Positions 41,780 to 51,164 of a stretch of 64,000 nucleotides of DNA are shown here, piece by piece. Position numbers and translations under genes: made by a program. This DNA comes from Streptomyces sp. NBC_01237 (GTDB taxonomy: Bacteria; Actinomycetota; Actinomycetes; Streptomycetales; Streptomycetaceae), in the NCBI RefSeq assembly GCF_035917275.1, contig NZ_CP108508.1, positions 5,208,001-5,272,000 of the forward strand. The letters run 5' to 3'. The notes under the pieces are model-generated. The model saw nothing but the letters and a program-made list of their open reading frames with translations, did no database searches and was not told the origin of the DNA. How positions within the stretch are numbered: position 1 is the stretch's first letter; the number at the start of each line of letters is the position of its first letter.

Positions 41780-44737
41780 TCAGGACGCGGAGGCCGGCGC
41801 CAGCAGCGACCGGACCTCGTCGGCCTCCGGAGAACCGAGCTCCTCGTAGATGGTGAGCGCCTCGTGCCAGCAGACCTGGGCGCGGCCGGTCTGCCCGATT
41901 CCGGACAGTGCGCGCCCGAGGACGGTCAGGACGTTGCCCCGCCGCCATTCGCCACCGATGCCCCGCAGGACGGTCAGCGCGAGTTCGGAGTACTGGGCGG
42001 CCTGTGCGGGACGGCCGGACGCGATGTCCACCTCCGCCAGCCGGAACATCGCCATGCCCTCCCACAGCCGCTGACGGCTGTCACGGAAGATCTCCAGTGC
42101 CTCCGTCAGCTGGGCGGTCGCCGCGGCGAACTGTCCGCTCTGGGTCAGTGCCATCCCCAGGGCGTAGCGGCCGTTCGCCCCGCGCAGCGCGTGGCCGAGG
42201 GAGTCGTAGATCTCTATGCCCGACCGGGCCAGCGTGATGGCGCTGCTCGTCCGGCCGGTGGCCAGATGTATCCGGGACAGGTTGCACAGGGCACTGGCCT
42301 CGCCCGGACGGTTCCCGTCGCTGCGGAACGCCGCGATGGCCTGGCTCAGGAACTCCTCGCCGTCCGCGTGCCGGTTCTGGTAGAGGGCGATGATCCCCCG
42401 GGCGTTGGCCGCCCAGCTGGCGGGCAGCAGGTCCTGGACCGCGTCCGCCAGCCGCATCGCCTCCTGGGCCTCGCGGTCCGCGTGGTCGAACCGCCCGGCC
42501 AGCTGGTGCGCGTTGGCCAGGGACATCACGGCGCGGCCCTCCGCCCGTGGATCGCCGCACTCCCGGGCCGCCTCGCGGACGGTCAGCGCGGCCGCCTCGT
42601 ACTGCTTCGCGTTCGCGCCGGACTCGCCCAGGTCGAGGGCGGCGTAGAGCAGGTCGACGGCGCGGCGCAGCGTCGCGGGGCGGGACGCCTGGCACACGCA
42701 GGCGAGCAGATTGGTCGCCTCCGCGTAGAGCCAGTCGAGCGCCGAGTGGCGGCCGGCGAAGGTGAGTCCCGCGTGGACCGTGGGCTCCAGATGGTCGACC
42801 AGCCGGTCCTCCGGCCGCTCCAGCGCGTACACCCCGGCCGCCGTGGCGAGGTAGAAGTCCAGCAGCCGTGACAGCGCCTTCTCCCTCTCCTCCGGCGGCT
42901 GTTCGTCGCGCTCCGCGCATGCACGCGCGTAGAGGCGTACGAGGTCGTGGAAGCGGTAGCGTCCCGGTGCCGCCGACTCCAGCAGGCTCGTGTCGACCAG
43001 TGCCTCCAGCAGGTCCTCCGCCGCGTGGGGCTCCAGGTTGAGCAGGGCGGCGGCGGCGGCCAGCGAGATGTCCGGGCCGTCGGCGAGGCCGAGGAGGCGG
43101 AAGGCGTGGGCCTGGGCGGGCTCCAGCTGGCCGTAGCCGAGCTCGAAGGTCGCCTTGACGGCGAGGTCGCCGGCCTGGAGTTCGTCCAGGCGGCGGCGCT
43201 CGTCGGCGAGTTTGGCGGCGAGGACGGAGACCGTCCAGGTGCGGCGGGCGGCCAGCCGGGAGGCGGCGATGCGGATGGCCAGCGGCAGGAAGCCGCAGGC
43301 GGCCACCACGTCCAGGGCCGCTTCGCGCTCCGCGCCGACCCGCTCCGTGCCGACGATCCGGGTGAAGAGCTGGAGGGCCTCCTCGGGGGACATCACATCG
43401 AGGTCCACCAGGTGCGCACCGGCCAGATCGACCATCCGGACCCGGCTGGTGACCAGCGCCGCGCAGCCCGCCGTGCCGGGGAGCAGCGGGCGGATCTGCG
43501 CCGCGTCATGGGCGTTGTCCAGGAGGACCAGGATGCGGCGGCCGTCCAGGGCCGAGCGGTAGAGGGCGGCCCGTTCGGCCAGGGTGTCCGGGATCGCGGA
43601 GTCGGCGGTGCCGAGTGCGCGCAGGAAGGAGCCGAGCACCGTCTCGGGTTCCGCCGCACGGGATCCGGCGCCCTGGAGGTCGACGTACAACTGGCCGTCC
43701 GGGAAGTGCGGACGGGCCTGGTGGGCGACGTGGACGGCGAGGGTCGTCTTGCCGACGCCCCCGATGCCGGCCAGCGCGGACACCGCCATGACCGAGCCCT
43801 CGGCGGTCGCGAGCCGGGCCCCCAGCTCCGCGACGAAGGAGGTGCGGCCGGTGAAGTCGGGGACGGTGGCGGGGAGCTGGGCGGGGCGGAGCGTGGCGGA
43901 CACCGGGGCCGGTTCGTCGGCCGGGCGGGCCAGTTCCTCGTCGGCCTGGAGGATGCGCCGCTGGAGCTGCGCCAGTTCGGGGCGCGGGTCGACGCCCAGT
44001 TCGTCGGCGAGCAGTCGGCGGGTGTCCGCGTACACCGCGAGGGCCTCGGCCTGGCGTCCGCTGCGGTACAGGGCGATCATCAGCAGTCCGCGCAGCCGCT
44101 CGCGCAGCGGGTGCGTGGCGGTGAGCGCGGTCAGTTCGGAGACGGCCTCCGCGTGGCAGCCGACCTCCAGGTCCAGGTCGAGCCGGGTCTCGGTGAGTTG
44201 GAGGCGCCATTCCTCCAGCCGGGTGCGCTGGTTCTCCGCGTACGGACCGGGCACGGAGGCGAGCGCCTCGCCGTCCCACAGGCTCAGCGCCTTGTTGATC
44301 AGGGTGCGGGCCTGGCAGCGGTCGCCGCCCGCGCGGACCTTCTCCGCCTCGGTGGCCAGTTCCTGGGCGAGGCTGACGTCCAGGGCCTCCCGCCGGGTCC
44401 GGATCGCATAGCCGCCGGACTCGCTGACCAGCGTGTCCTGGCCGAGCGCCTTGCGCAGCCGGGAGGCGTACGTCCGTACCGCCGCCAGCGCCTGCTGGGG
44501 CGGCTCCTCGCCCCAGATCGCGTCGATGAGTTCGGACGCGGTGGCCGTCCGCCCGTCGCGCAGGAGCAGCGCGGTCAGCAGGGCCCGCTGCTGCGGTGAA
44601 CCGGAGGGCAGCAGCTCGCCACCGCGCCAGGCGCGTACGGGCCCGAGCACGGCGAACCGCAGCGCGGCACCGGCCGCCGGTTCGTCCGGAGCGCGCTGCT
44701 CCGGCACGCGCACGCGTGGCCCGTGGTGACGGTCCAT
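41780..44737 (-). CDS. afsR: Global regulator AfsR (SARP + NB-ARC ATPase + TPR)
   Basis: A 985-residue protein. Residues about 25-270 are the OmpR-like DNA-binding and bacterial transcriptional activation domains of SARPs (LRFAVLGPVRAWRGGELLPS). Residues about 290-600 are an NB-ARC ATPase with Walker A GIGGVGKTT from 325 and ILVLLDN as Walker B. The C-terminal 350 residues are tetratricopeptide repeats. Order, length and wording agree with AfsR of S. coelicolor (993 residues), which is phosphorylated by AfsK and activates afsS. ATG 44737 is preferred to upstream starts because conserved sequence begins there. afsS follows 204 bp downstream, which supports the assignment. Confidence 0.95.
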   Translation of the reverse strand: MDRHHGPRVRVPEQRAPDEPAAGAALRFAVLGPVRAWRGGELLPSGSPQQRALLTALLLRDGRTATASELIDAIWGEEPPQQALAAVRTYASRLRKALGQDTLVSESGGYAIRTRREALDVSLAQELATEAEKVRAGGDRCQARTLINKALSLWDGEALASVPGPYAENQRTRLEEWRLQLTETRLDLDLEVGCHAEAVSELTALTATHPLRERLRGLLMIALYRSGRQAEALAVYADTRRLLADELGVDPRPELAQLQRRILQADEELARPADEPAPVSATLRPAQLPATVPDFTGRTSFVAELGARLATAEGSVMAVSALAGIGGVGKTTLAVHVAHQARPHFPDGQLYVDLQGAGSRAAEPETVLGSFLRALGTADSAIPDTLAERAALYRSALDGRRILVLLDNAHDAAQIRPLLPGTAGCAALVTSRVRMVDLAGAHLVDLDVMSPEEALQLFTRIVGTERVGAEREAALDVVAACGFLPLAIRIAASRLAARRTWTVSVLAAKLADERRRLDELQAGDLAVKATFELGYGQLEPAQAHAFRLLGLADGPDISLAAAAALLNLEPHAAEDLLEALVDTSLLESAAPGRYRFHDLVRLYARACAERDEQPPEEREKALSRLLDFYLATAAGVYALERPEDRLVDHLEPTVHAGLTFAGRHSALDWLYAEATNLLACVCQASRPATLRRAVDLLYAALDLGESGANAKQYEAAALTVREAARECGDPRAEGRAVMSLANAHQLAGRFDHADREAQEAMRLADAVQDLLPASWAANARGIIALYQNRHADGEEFLSQAIAAFRSDGNRPGEASALCNLSRIHLATGRTSSAITLARSGIEIYDSLGHALRGANGRYALGMALTQSGQFAAATAQLTEALEIFRDSRQRLWEGMAMFRLAEVDIASGRPAQAAQYSELALTVLRGIGGEWRRGNVLTVLGRALSGIGQTGRAQVCWHEALTIYEELGSPEADEVRSLLAPASAS

Positions 44738-44962
44738 TGATGCCCCCAGTCCTGCTCGCCTGCCGGTCCTGCTCTGGTGCCTGTGTCGGAATGCCTGCCT
44801 GTGTGCCGATGTGTGACGGGCATCCGGATTGCTCCGTACCGCTGGTATCGCGCTCAACAGTCTGCCTTGTTTTAGGCCGACTCGTCAGCAGCGGGTGACG
44901 CTCTGCACAAGCCCTCGACAACGATTCGGGAACCGAGCCGGGTGCCGATCACGAACAGATAG

Positions 44963-44977
44963 CTGACGGTTCGTCAG
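44963..44977. promoter_or_regulatory. Regulon operator 9 (CTGACGGTTCGTCAG)
   Basis: Perfect palindrome with 6-base arms, 21 bp upstream of the amidohydrolase ATG. The afsR start is 225 bp away on the other strand, so afsR is a less likely direct target. Confidence 0.87.
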
Positions 44978-44998
44978 ATCAACGCTACCGTGGTACGC

Positions 44999-46219
44999 AT
45001 GGAGACCTTCCCGAAGATCATCTCGGTGGACGACCACACGGTGGAGCCCGCTCATGTCTGGCGGGACCGGCTCCCGTCCAAGTACGCGGACACCGGTCCG
45101 CGGATCGTCCGGGCGCCGCTCAAGGAAATGACCTTCATGGGCGGCAGGTTCGCGCCCGTGATGGGGGCGAAGGGTGACGAAGGGCCGGTCGGCGACTGGT
45201 GGGTGTACGAGGACCTGCACCGGCCGCTCACCCGGCTGGACACCGCCGTCGGCTACGACAGGGACGAGATCAGGCTGGAGGTCATCACCTACGAGCAGAT
45301 GCGTCCGGGTTCGTACTCGGTGCCCGACCGGCTCGCCGACATGGACGTCAACCACGTCCAGTCCGCGCTGTGCTTCCCGACGTTCCCGAGGTTCTGCGGC
45401 CAGACGTTCACCGAAGCGAAGGACCGCGAGCTGGGCCTGCTCGGAGTCCGGGCGTACAACGACTGGATGGTGGAGGAGTGGTGCGGTCCCGACGCGCGGG
45501 GCCGGCTCATCCCGCTCACCCTCGTCCCGCTCTGGGACGCGGAGCTGGCGGCACAGGAGGTCCGGCGCAACGCGGCGCGGGGCGTGCGCGCGGTGGCGTT
45601 CTCCGAGATACCTCCGCATCTCGGGCTCCCGTCCATACATACGGATGAATGGGATCCGTTCCTGCGGGCCTGCGACGAGACGGGGACGGTGATCGCCATG
45701 CACATCGGCTCCTCCTCGAAGATGCCGTCCACCTCGGCCGACGCCCCGCCCGCCGTCGGCTCCACCATCACCTTCGCCAACTGCTGCTTCTCGATGGTCG
45801 ACTGGCTGATGAGCGGCAAGTTCGAGCGCTTCCCGAACCTGCGGATCATGTACGCGGAGGGCCAGATCGGCTGGATTCCGTACATCCTGGAACGCGCCGA
45901 TGTGGTCTGGGAGGAGAACCGCGGCTGGGGCGGCGTCGCCGACAAGGTCCACCGGCCGCCGTCCGAGCTGTTCACGGAGCATGTGTACGGCTGCTTCTTC
46001 GACGACGCCTTCGGGCTGAAGAACCTCGACGCGATCGGCGTCGGAAACGTCCTGTACGAGACCGACTACCCGCACTCCGACTCCACCTGGCCCCGCTCCC
46101 GCGAGGTCGGCGAGGAGCAGATGGGGCACCTGGACGCGGAGATCGTGGACCGGATCGTGCGCCGGAACGCGATCGACCTGCTGGGGCTGACGGACGACGG
46201 GCTGTGGGCGGGGCCGTGA
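44999..46219 (+). CDS. Amidohydrolase family protein
   Basis: A 406-residue TIM-barrel metal-dependent hydrolase of the amidohydrolase_2 group. It starts METFPKIISVDDHTVEP, where DDH would supply an early metal contact. Further probable ligands lie in VIAMHIGSSSK and YETDYPHSDSTWPRS (Asp in ETDYPHSDS). This subgroup, with the PHSDSTWP motif, is common in actinobacterial catabolic clusters and includes decarboxylases and C-C hydrolases. ATG 44999 is used (GTG 44990 also possible); with operator 9 so close, the mRNA leader must be short or absent. It is homologous to the fragment at 1-147, so the two may act in one pathway. Confidence 0.88.
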   Translation: METFPKIISVDDHTVEPAHVWRDRLPSKYADTGPRIVRAPLKEMTFMGGRFAPVMGAKGDEGPVGDWWVYEDLHRPLTRLDTAVGYDRDEIRLEVITYEQMRPGSYSVPDRLADMDVNHVQSALCFPTFPRFCGQTFTEAKDRELGLLGVRAYNDWMVEEWCGPDARGRLIPLTLVPLWDAELAAQEVRRNAARGVRAVAFSEIPPHLGLPSIHTDEWDPFLRACDETGTVIAMHIGSSSKMPSTSADAPPAVGSTITFANCCFSMVDWLMSGKFERFPNLRIMYAEGQIGWIPYILERADVVWEENRGWGGVADKVHRPPSELFTEHVYGCFFDDAFGLKNLDAIGVGNVLYETDYPHSDSTWPRSREVGEEQMGHLDAEIVDRIVRRNAIDLLGLTDDGLWAGP

Positions 46220-46225
46220 ACCGGG

Positions 46226-46268
46226 CGGAACGGGGGTGAGGGGCCCCGAGCCCCTCACCCCCGTTCCG
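46226..46268. terminator. Strong bidirectional hairpin terminator
   Basis: Two 19-base perfectly complementary arms (CGGAACGGGGGTGAGGGGC, 46226-46244, and its reverse complement to 46268) around a 5-base loop. It lies between the convergent amidohydrolase and MerR genes. Confidence 0.92.
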
Positions 46269-46272
46269 TGTG

Positions 46273-47100
46273 TCAGGCCCCGGTGACCGGCTCCTGGAGT
46301 TCCGTCACCCACTTCTCCCGGTCGTCCGGGCACTCCAGGTTGACCTCCCGGGCGTACCCCGCCGACCGGTATCCACTGGCGTCGATCCACCGGGCCAGCG
46401 TCTGCTCCGTGGGCAGGACGGTGTCCATCGGGCCCCGGTGCACGATCGTCGCCGCCTCGAACGCGGGCAGCTCCACCACCGTGATCCCGGTGGCCCCGAC
46501 CGGGCCCACCGGTGCGGAGACCGTCACCCCGGCGTGCACGGCGATCGCGCCGCCGCCGGACGGGGCGTCCTCGTAGTACGCGATACCCGGTCCGGACGGG
46601 GAGAGCCCCGCCGTGCCGAGCAGGCCGAACAGCCGGTCGTACAGCGGAACGATCACCTCCGTGATGTCCGCGGGCCCGTAACTCGCCGCGGTCCCGGTCA
46701 GCTCCGCCACCCGTACCGCGGGAACGGTCTTCAGTACGACATCGTCCGTGGGCATGTGCCCCTCGCTCTCGATCGACCGGAGCCTCGCCTCGACCTGGGC
46801 AAGCCGCGCCTCGGCCGCCGACCTGGCCGCCTCCAGCTCCGCCCGCCGCAGCCGCAGCATCCCGCGCAACTCCTCGGGCCCCACCTCCTCGTCGAGCACG
46901 GCCCGCACCTGCTGGAGCGTGAAGCCGAGATCCTTGAGCGCGATGACGCGGTTGAGGCGGGCGAGCTGGGCGGCGCCGTAGAAGCGGTATCCGGTGGCGG
47001 GGTCGGTGCGGTCGGGGCGCAGCAGACCGATGGCGTCGTAGTGACGCAGCATGCGGGCCGACACCCGCCCGTACCGGGCGAAGTCTCCGATGGTGAACAT
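46273..47100 (-). CDS. MerR family regulator with GyrI-like effector domain
   Basis: A 275-residue regulator. The N-terminal MerR helix-turn-helix begins MFTIGDFARYGRVSARMLRH and continues YRFYGAAQLARLNRVIALKD. A coiled-coil dimerisation helix follows (residues about 75-115). The C-terminal 150 residues form a GyrI-like/AraC-effector domain (AIAVHAGVTVSAPVG, EAATIVHRGPMDTV) of the BmrR/TipA style, which binds small hydrophobic ligands. ATG 47100 aligns with the usual start. No obvious target is adjacent. Confidence 0.9.
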   Translation of the reverse strand: MFTIGDFARYGRVSARMLRHYDAIGLLRPDRTDPATGYRFYGAAQLARLNRVIALKDLGFTLQQVRAVLDEEVGPEELRGMLRLRRAELEAARSAAEARLAQVEARLRSIESEGHMPTDDVVLKTVPAVRVAELTGTAASYGPADITEVIVPLYDRLFGLLGTAGLSPSGPGIAYYEDAPSGGGAIAVHAGVTVSAPVGPVGATGITVVELPAFEAATIVHRGPMDTVLPTEQTLARWIDASGYRSAGYAREVNLECPDDREKWVTELQEPVTGA

Positions 47101-47248
47101 GATGGCCCCCACTGCACCGCCTCACACGGTGTCAAGGTCAAGCGCCGTCGCGCCGCGCGGGCGTTCGGACGTACCGCGGGGGCGAGCGCCGCCACGTCGC
47201 GAAGGCGTTCCGGCGTCCGCGAAGGTGTTCAGGCGTTCGCGAAGGCGT

Positions 47249-48148
47249 TCAGTCGCGCCGCTTCCGGTCCAGCAACTGCTCCCGCAGCGCCGTCAGCTGG
47301 TGCGAGGACTCCACCGCCCGGGTCTCGTCCAGGGTGGCCAGCGCCAGCAGCAGCGCGTCGGCGACCAGCAGCCCCGTCAGCGACTCCGCCGTGATCCCGG
47401 TCGGGGTGTGCGGCGCGGTCAGGACGGCCTCGACGCGGTCCGCGTACGCCTCGCCCAGCTCGTCCGTCACCAGGACGACCTTGGCGCCGACCGCGCGGGC
47501 GCGGTCCATCATGACGGCCAGCTCCACCAGCCGGCGGCCCGGCTGGAAGATCACCACGGCGTCGCCCTGGCCGAGGGCCAGCAGCTGGTCCGCGAGGGCG
47601 AAGCCCGTCTCGGAGACGAAGCGGGCCCGGCGGCCGATCCGGCCCAGCGCCAGCGCCAGGTGGCGGGCGCCCGGTTCGGAGGCGGCGATCCCGTAGCAGA
47701 ACACCTCGTGCGCCTCGGCGAGCGCGGCCACCGAACGCCTCAGGGCCTCCGGTTCGGTGAGGCGCCGGGCGTGCTCGATGCGCTCATGGGCCTCGTCGAA
47801 GACATCGGCCCAGATGGAGTCCAGGTCCTGGCCCACGTACGCGATGCGCTGCTTGAGGCGCACCTCGGGCGCGACGGCGGAGGTGAAGTCGTTGGCCAGC
47901 TCCCGCTTGAGCGCGGGCAGACCGGCGTAACCGAGGCGCTGGAGCGCGCGGACGACGGTGGCGTTGCTGGTGGAGCTGGCGGCGCCGAGCTCCTGGGCGC
48001 TGGCGAAGAGCAGCTGTTCCACGGGTGCGCTGACGAGGTACTGCGCCACCGCCCGCTCGGAAGCGGACAGTTCCTCCCATTGGTCGCGAATCGCGGCACG
48101 GAGACGCGTCACTCCGGTCTCGTTCTCTGGAATTTCCATTACAAGCAT
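47249..48148 (-). CDS. MurR/RpiR family regulator (HTH + SIS domain)
   Basis: A 299-residue regulator. The N-terminal helix-turn-helix of the RpiR family (LSASERAVAQYLVSAPVEQ, SSTSNATVVRALQRLGYAG) is followed by a SIS phosphosugar-binding-type domain (EVFCYGIAASEPGARHLALA, DAVVIFQPGRRLVELAV). It is divergent from the C45 peptidase/ABC importer operon with a 131-bp gap holding two inverted repeats, and is the probable regulator of that operon. SIS domains usually bind phosphorylated amino sugars, but the operon encodes peptide-type uptake. The exact start is uncertain (ATG 48148 or 48139). Confidence 0.88.
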   Translation of the reverse strand: MLVMEIPENETGVTRLRAAIRDQWEELSASERAVAQYLVSAPVEQLLFASAQELGAASSTSNATVVRALQRLGYAGLPALKRELANDFTSAVAPEVRLKQRIAYVGQDLDSIWADVFDEAHERIEHARRLTEPEALRRSVAALAEAHEVFCYGIAASEPGARHLALALGRIGRRARFVSETGFALADQLLALGQGDAVVIFQPGRRLVELAVMMDRARAVGAKVVLVTDELGEAYADRVEAVLTAPHTPTGITAESLTGLLVADALLLALATLDETRAVESSHQLTALREQLLDRKRRD

Positions 48149-48169
48149 TGACTTCCGTGTGACCGGCGT

Positions 48170-48186
48170 TACTGTCCTGGGCAGTA
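48170..48186. promoter_or_regulatory. Inverted repeat TACTG-N7-CAGTA
   Basis: Five-base arms in the divergent regulatory gap between the RpiR gene and the C45 operon. It is directly followed by the second inverted repeat at 48187. Candidate operator of the RpiR-type regulator. Confidence 0.45.
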
Positions 48187-48202
48187 CGTTCCAAAGGGAA
48201 CG
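48187..48202. promoter_or_regulatory. Inverted repeat CGTTCC-AAAG-GGAACG
   Basis: Perfect 6-base arms around AAAG, 77 bp upstream of the C45 gene start. Candidate operator; the pair of repeats spans 33 bp. Confidence 0.5.
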
Positions 48203-48279
48203 CTTTCTGAAATCGACGTTACAGGATCGTGGTGATCCTGCGGTGCCGGTCGCGGAAGCGTTCCGTCGCGAGGAGAACA

Positions 48280-49488
48280 ATGGCACCCCGTCCCACGGAA
48301 CCCGCCCCCGCCCGGGTCCTCCCGGTCATCGAGATCTCCGGCAGCCCGCTCGACCGGGGCCGCCAGTACGGCGAAGCCGTACGGCCCCAACTGCGCGCGG
48401 CCCTCGGCTACTACGAAGAGGCGTTCGGCCAGTCGGCCGGGCTGACCTGGTCCCGGGTCGCCGCCCGCGCCGCCCGCTGGCTGGAACCCGTACGCGACTT
48501 CGCGCCCCACCTCGTCGAGGAGATGCGGGGCATCGCGGACGGCGCGGGCGTCGGCCTGCTGGACGTCCTCGCCCTGAACGCCCGCGGCGAGGTCATCTAC
48601 GACAAGTCCTTCGCGCGGATGAGGGCGGACGGGCAGACGTCCGACGAGGAGCCCGCCGGCCCGCCCGACGAGGAACCCGCCGAGGGCTGCACCTCCTTCG
48701 CCGCCTACGGCGAGGCCAGCGGCGACGGACACGTCTACGCCGGGCAGAACTGGGACTGGCGGGCCGGAGTCGCCGACACCGTCGTCATGATCCGTATCGT
48801 CCAGCCGCCGCGGCCGACCCTGATCATGCAGGTCGAGGCCGGACAGATCGGCCGCCAGGGCGCCAACTCCGCCGGGATCGCCTTCAACGCCAACGGTCTC
48901 GGCGGCCGCTTCGACGACACGATCGGGCTGCCCCAGACCGTCGTACGCCGCAGCGTCCTGGACCAGAGCAACATCACCGACGCCCTCGACGTGCTGTGCC
49001 GCACCCGGGCCCACATCGCCAGCAACGCCCTGCTCACCTGCCGCGAAGGCTTCGCCATCGACCTGGAGACCACCCCCGCCGGGCACGGCTGGATGTATCC
49101 CACCGACGGCCTGCTCGTGCACGGCAACCACTACCAGGCCGGCATCCCCGCCCCGCTGGCCGCCGCCGGATACCGCCCCATGTCGTCCGACTCCCTGGTC
49201 CGCGTCCCGCGCGCCGAGCAGGGTCTCAAGGCGCTGCGCGGCTCCACCGGGCCCGACGAGTCGCGGCGGATCATCCGCAGCGCGATGTCGGACCACCTCG
49301 GTCACCCCGAGTCCCTGTGCACCCACCCGGACCCCCGGCAGCCCGTCGTCAAGCACTGGACGACCCTCGTCTCCTCGCTGGCCGACCTGACCACCGGCGA
49401 CTACCACGTCACCGCCGGAACCCCCTGCGACCGCGAGTACCAGCACCTCCCCTGGAACCTCTACGACGGCCCGTACGGCCAGAACTGA
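48280..49488 (+). CDS. C45-family peptidase/acyltransferase (isopenicillin N acyltransferase-like)
   Basis: A 402-residue Ntn-hydrolase of the C45 group. EGCTSFAAYG puts Cys137 at the expected self-cleavage site that would become the N-terminal nucleophile. Conserved surroundings are AGQNWDWRAGVADTVVMIRI, then QIGRQGANSAGIAFNANGL and HGNHYQ. Family members hydrolyse or transfer acyl groups on amides, such as beta-lactam side chains. Residues 117-135 between the helical propeptide and the nucleophile are acidic and Pro-rich. GAGGAG stands 4 bases before ATG 48280. It heads an operon with a dipeptide-type ABC importer, implying that an imported N-acyl amide or peptide is its substrate. Confidence 0.88.
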   Translation: MAPRPTEPAPARVLPVIEISGSPLDRGRQYGEAVRPQLRAALGYYEEAFGQSAGLTWSRVAARAARWLEPVRDFAPHLVEEMRGIADGAGVGLLDVLALNARGEVIYDKSFARMRADGQTSDEEPAGPPDEEPAEGCTSFAAYGEASGDGHVYAGQNWDWRAGVADTVVMIRIVQPPRPTLIMQVEAGQIGRQGANSAGIAFNANGLGGRFDDTIGLPQTVVRRSVLDQSNITDALDVLCRTRAHIASNALLTCREGFAIDLETTPAGHGWMYPTDGLLVHGNHYQAGIPAPLAAAGYRPMSSDSLVRVPRAEQGLKALRGSTGPDESRRIIRSAMSDHLGHPESLCTHPDPRQPVVKHWTTLVSSLADLTTGDYHVTAGTPCDREYQHLPWNLYDGPYGQN

Positions 49489-49501
49489 CAGGAACGCAGT
49501 G

Positions 49502-51157
49502 ATGACCCACCTCCCTTCACGAAGGACGGCACTCGCCGCGGGCCTCGTCGCCGCGACGATGGTCGCGGCCGCGGGCTGTAGCGGCGCCACCCGGAGCACC
49601 TCGGGCAGCGGCACCGCCACCGACGCCGCCAAGCTGACCCTCACCCCGGTCACCGCCCCCGCCAAGGGCGAACTCGCCCGCGCCGACTGGCTGCTGGAGG
49701 ACGAACCGGACTCGCTCGACCTGGACACCCAGGGCTCCAGCGCGGGCCGCGTCGTCCTGACCAACGTCTGCGAGCGGCTCTACCAGCTCCAGCCGGACAT
49801 GTCGACGAAGCCCTTCCTCGCGGAGAAGGCCGAGACGCCCGACGACCGGACCCTCGTCCTCACCCTGCGCTCCGGAGTCACCTTCCACGCCGGCACCCCG
49901 ATGACCGCCGACGACGTGCTGTGGAGCCTTCAGCGGCACGCCGACCCCGACATGGAGCAGGGCGACGAGTTCGGCAACATCGCCGGGATGAAGAAGACCG
50001 GCGACCGGCAGATCACGATCACCTTCAAGGCCCCGGACGCCCTGTTCTCCAAGGCGCTCGCCGGTGACGCGGGCATCGTCTGGAACAAGGAGCAGGTCGA
50101 GAAGGCGGGCAAGGACTTCGGCACCCCGGGACAGCCCGACGCCTGCACCGGGCCGTACGCGCTCGGCGGCTGGAAGTCCGGCGACTCGATCACCATCGAG
50201 CGCTACGACGGGTACTGGGGCGAGAAGCCGCTGACCAAGAAGGTCATCTTCCGCTGGGCCACCGACAGCGCCCTCGTCAACGCGCTGACGACCGGCGCCG
50301 CCGACGGCGCGTACGCCGAGTCGCCGAACACCGCCTCCGCGCTCAACGGCAAGAAGGGCATCGAGCAGCACTACGGCCCCTCCACCGCCTCCCTCGTCCT
50401 CATCCCGACCGAACGCGGCGGGCTGAAGGACCCCCGGGTCCGCCGGGCGCTCTCGCTCGCACTGGACCGCAAGGGCATCGCCGCCTCCGGCTACGGCGGC
50501 ATGGTCCAGCCGTGGGGCACCCCGGTCGGCTCCGGCGCGTGGGGCTACGAGAAGCCCGTCTTCGAAGCCGCCCAGAAGGCCATCGCGTACGCCCCCGCCG
50601 CCCCCACCGCCGACGATCTCGCCGCCGCCGAGCAGCTGGTGAAGGACGCCGGAGCCGACGCGGCCACCCCGATCGTGATCGGTACGGACGCCAGCCAGGG
50701 CCGCACCGTCGTCGCCAACGCCGTGCGCGCCGCACTCCAGCGCATCGGCCTCAAGGGGCAGATCAAGACGGTGCCGACCGCGCAGTTCGAGCAGTTCTAC
50801 AGCGACCCGGAGATCCGCGGCGAGATCGATGTCCTGGTCGGCGACTGGTACATCTCCAAGGCCGACCCGATGGGCTTCTACGACAACGCGCTCTCCGACT
50901 CCTCCAACAACTGGGTCGGATTCAAGGACAAGGCGTACGACGCCAAGGTGAAGCAGGCGCTCGGCACCCTCGACGACGCCGCCCGCGCGAAACTCACGGC
51001 CGACGTCCAGAAGACCTTCACCGACGCCGCCGTCTGGATCTCGGTCGCCCAGGTCCCGTCCGTCCTCGTCCTGAACGAGAAGCTGACCGGACCCCCCGCC
51101 TCCATGGCCTACCTCTACTACCCGTGGGCCGCCGAACTCGGCGCGAAGGAGGGCTGA
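49502..51157 (+). CDS. ABC importer substrate-binding lipoprotein (SBP_bac_5, DppA/OppA type)
   Basis: A 551-residue extracytoplasmic solute-binding protein with a Tat-like/lipoprotein signal (HLPSRRTALAAGLVAATMV then AAAGC lipobox). Family signatures are VLTNVCERLYQLQPDMSTKP, DRTLVLTLRSGVTFHAGTPM and DPRVRRALSLALDRKGIA. It captures peptides or similar amides and passes them to the permeases encoded next. ATG 49502 directly follows a GTG; either may be used. Confidence 0.92.
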   Translation: MTHLPSRRTALAAGLVAATMVAAAGCSGATRSTSGSGTATDAAKLTLTPVTAPAKGELARADWLLEDEPDSLDLDTQGSSAGRVVLTNVCERLYQLQPDMSTKPFLAEKAETPDDRTLVLTLRSGVTFHAGTPMTADDVLWSLQRHADPDMEQGDEFGNIAGMKKTGDRQITITFKAPDALFSKALAGDAGIVWNKEQVEKAGKDFGTPGQPDACTGPYALGGWKSGDSITIERYDGYWGEKPLTKKVIFRWATDSALVNALTTGAADGAYAESPNTASALNGKKGIEQHYGPSTASLVLIPTERGGLKDPRVRRALSLALDRKGIAASGYGGMVQPWGTPVGSGAWGYEKPVFEAAQKAIAYAPAAPTADDLAAAEQLVKDAGADAATPIVIGTDASQGRTVVANAVRAALQRIGLKGQIKTVPTAQFEQFYSDPEIRGEIDVLVGDWYISKADPMGFYDNALSDSSNNWVGFKDKAYDAKVKQALGTLDDAARAKLTADVQKTFTDAAVWISVAQVPSVLVLNEKLTGPPASMAYLYYPWAAELGAKEG

Positions 51158-51164
51158 TTCCGCG

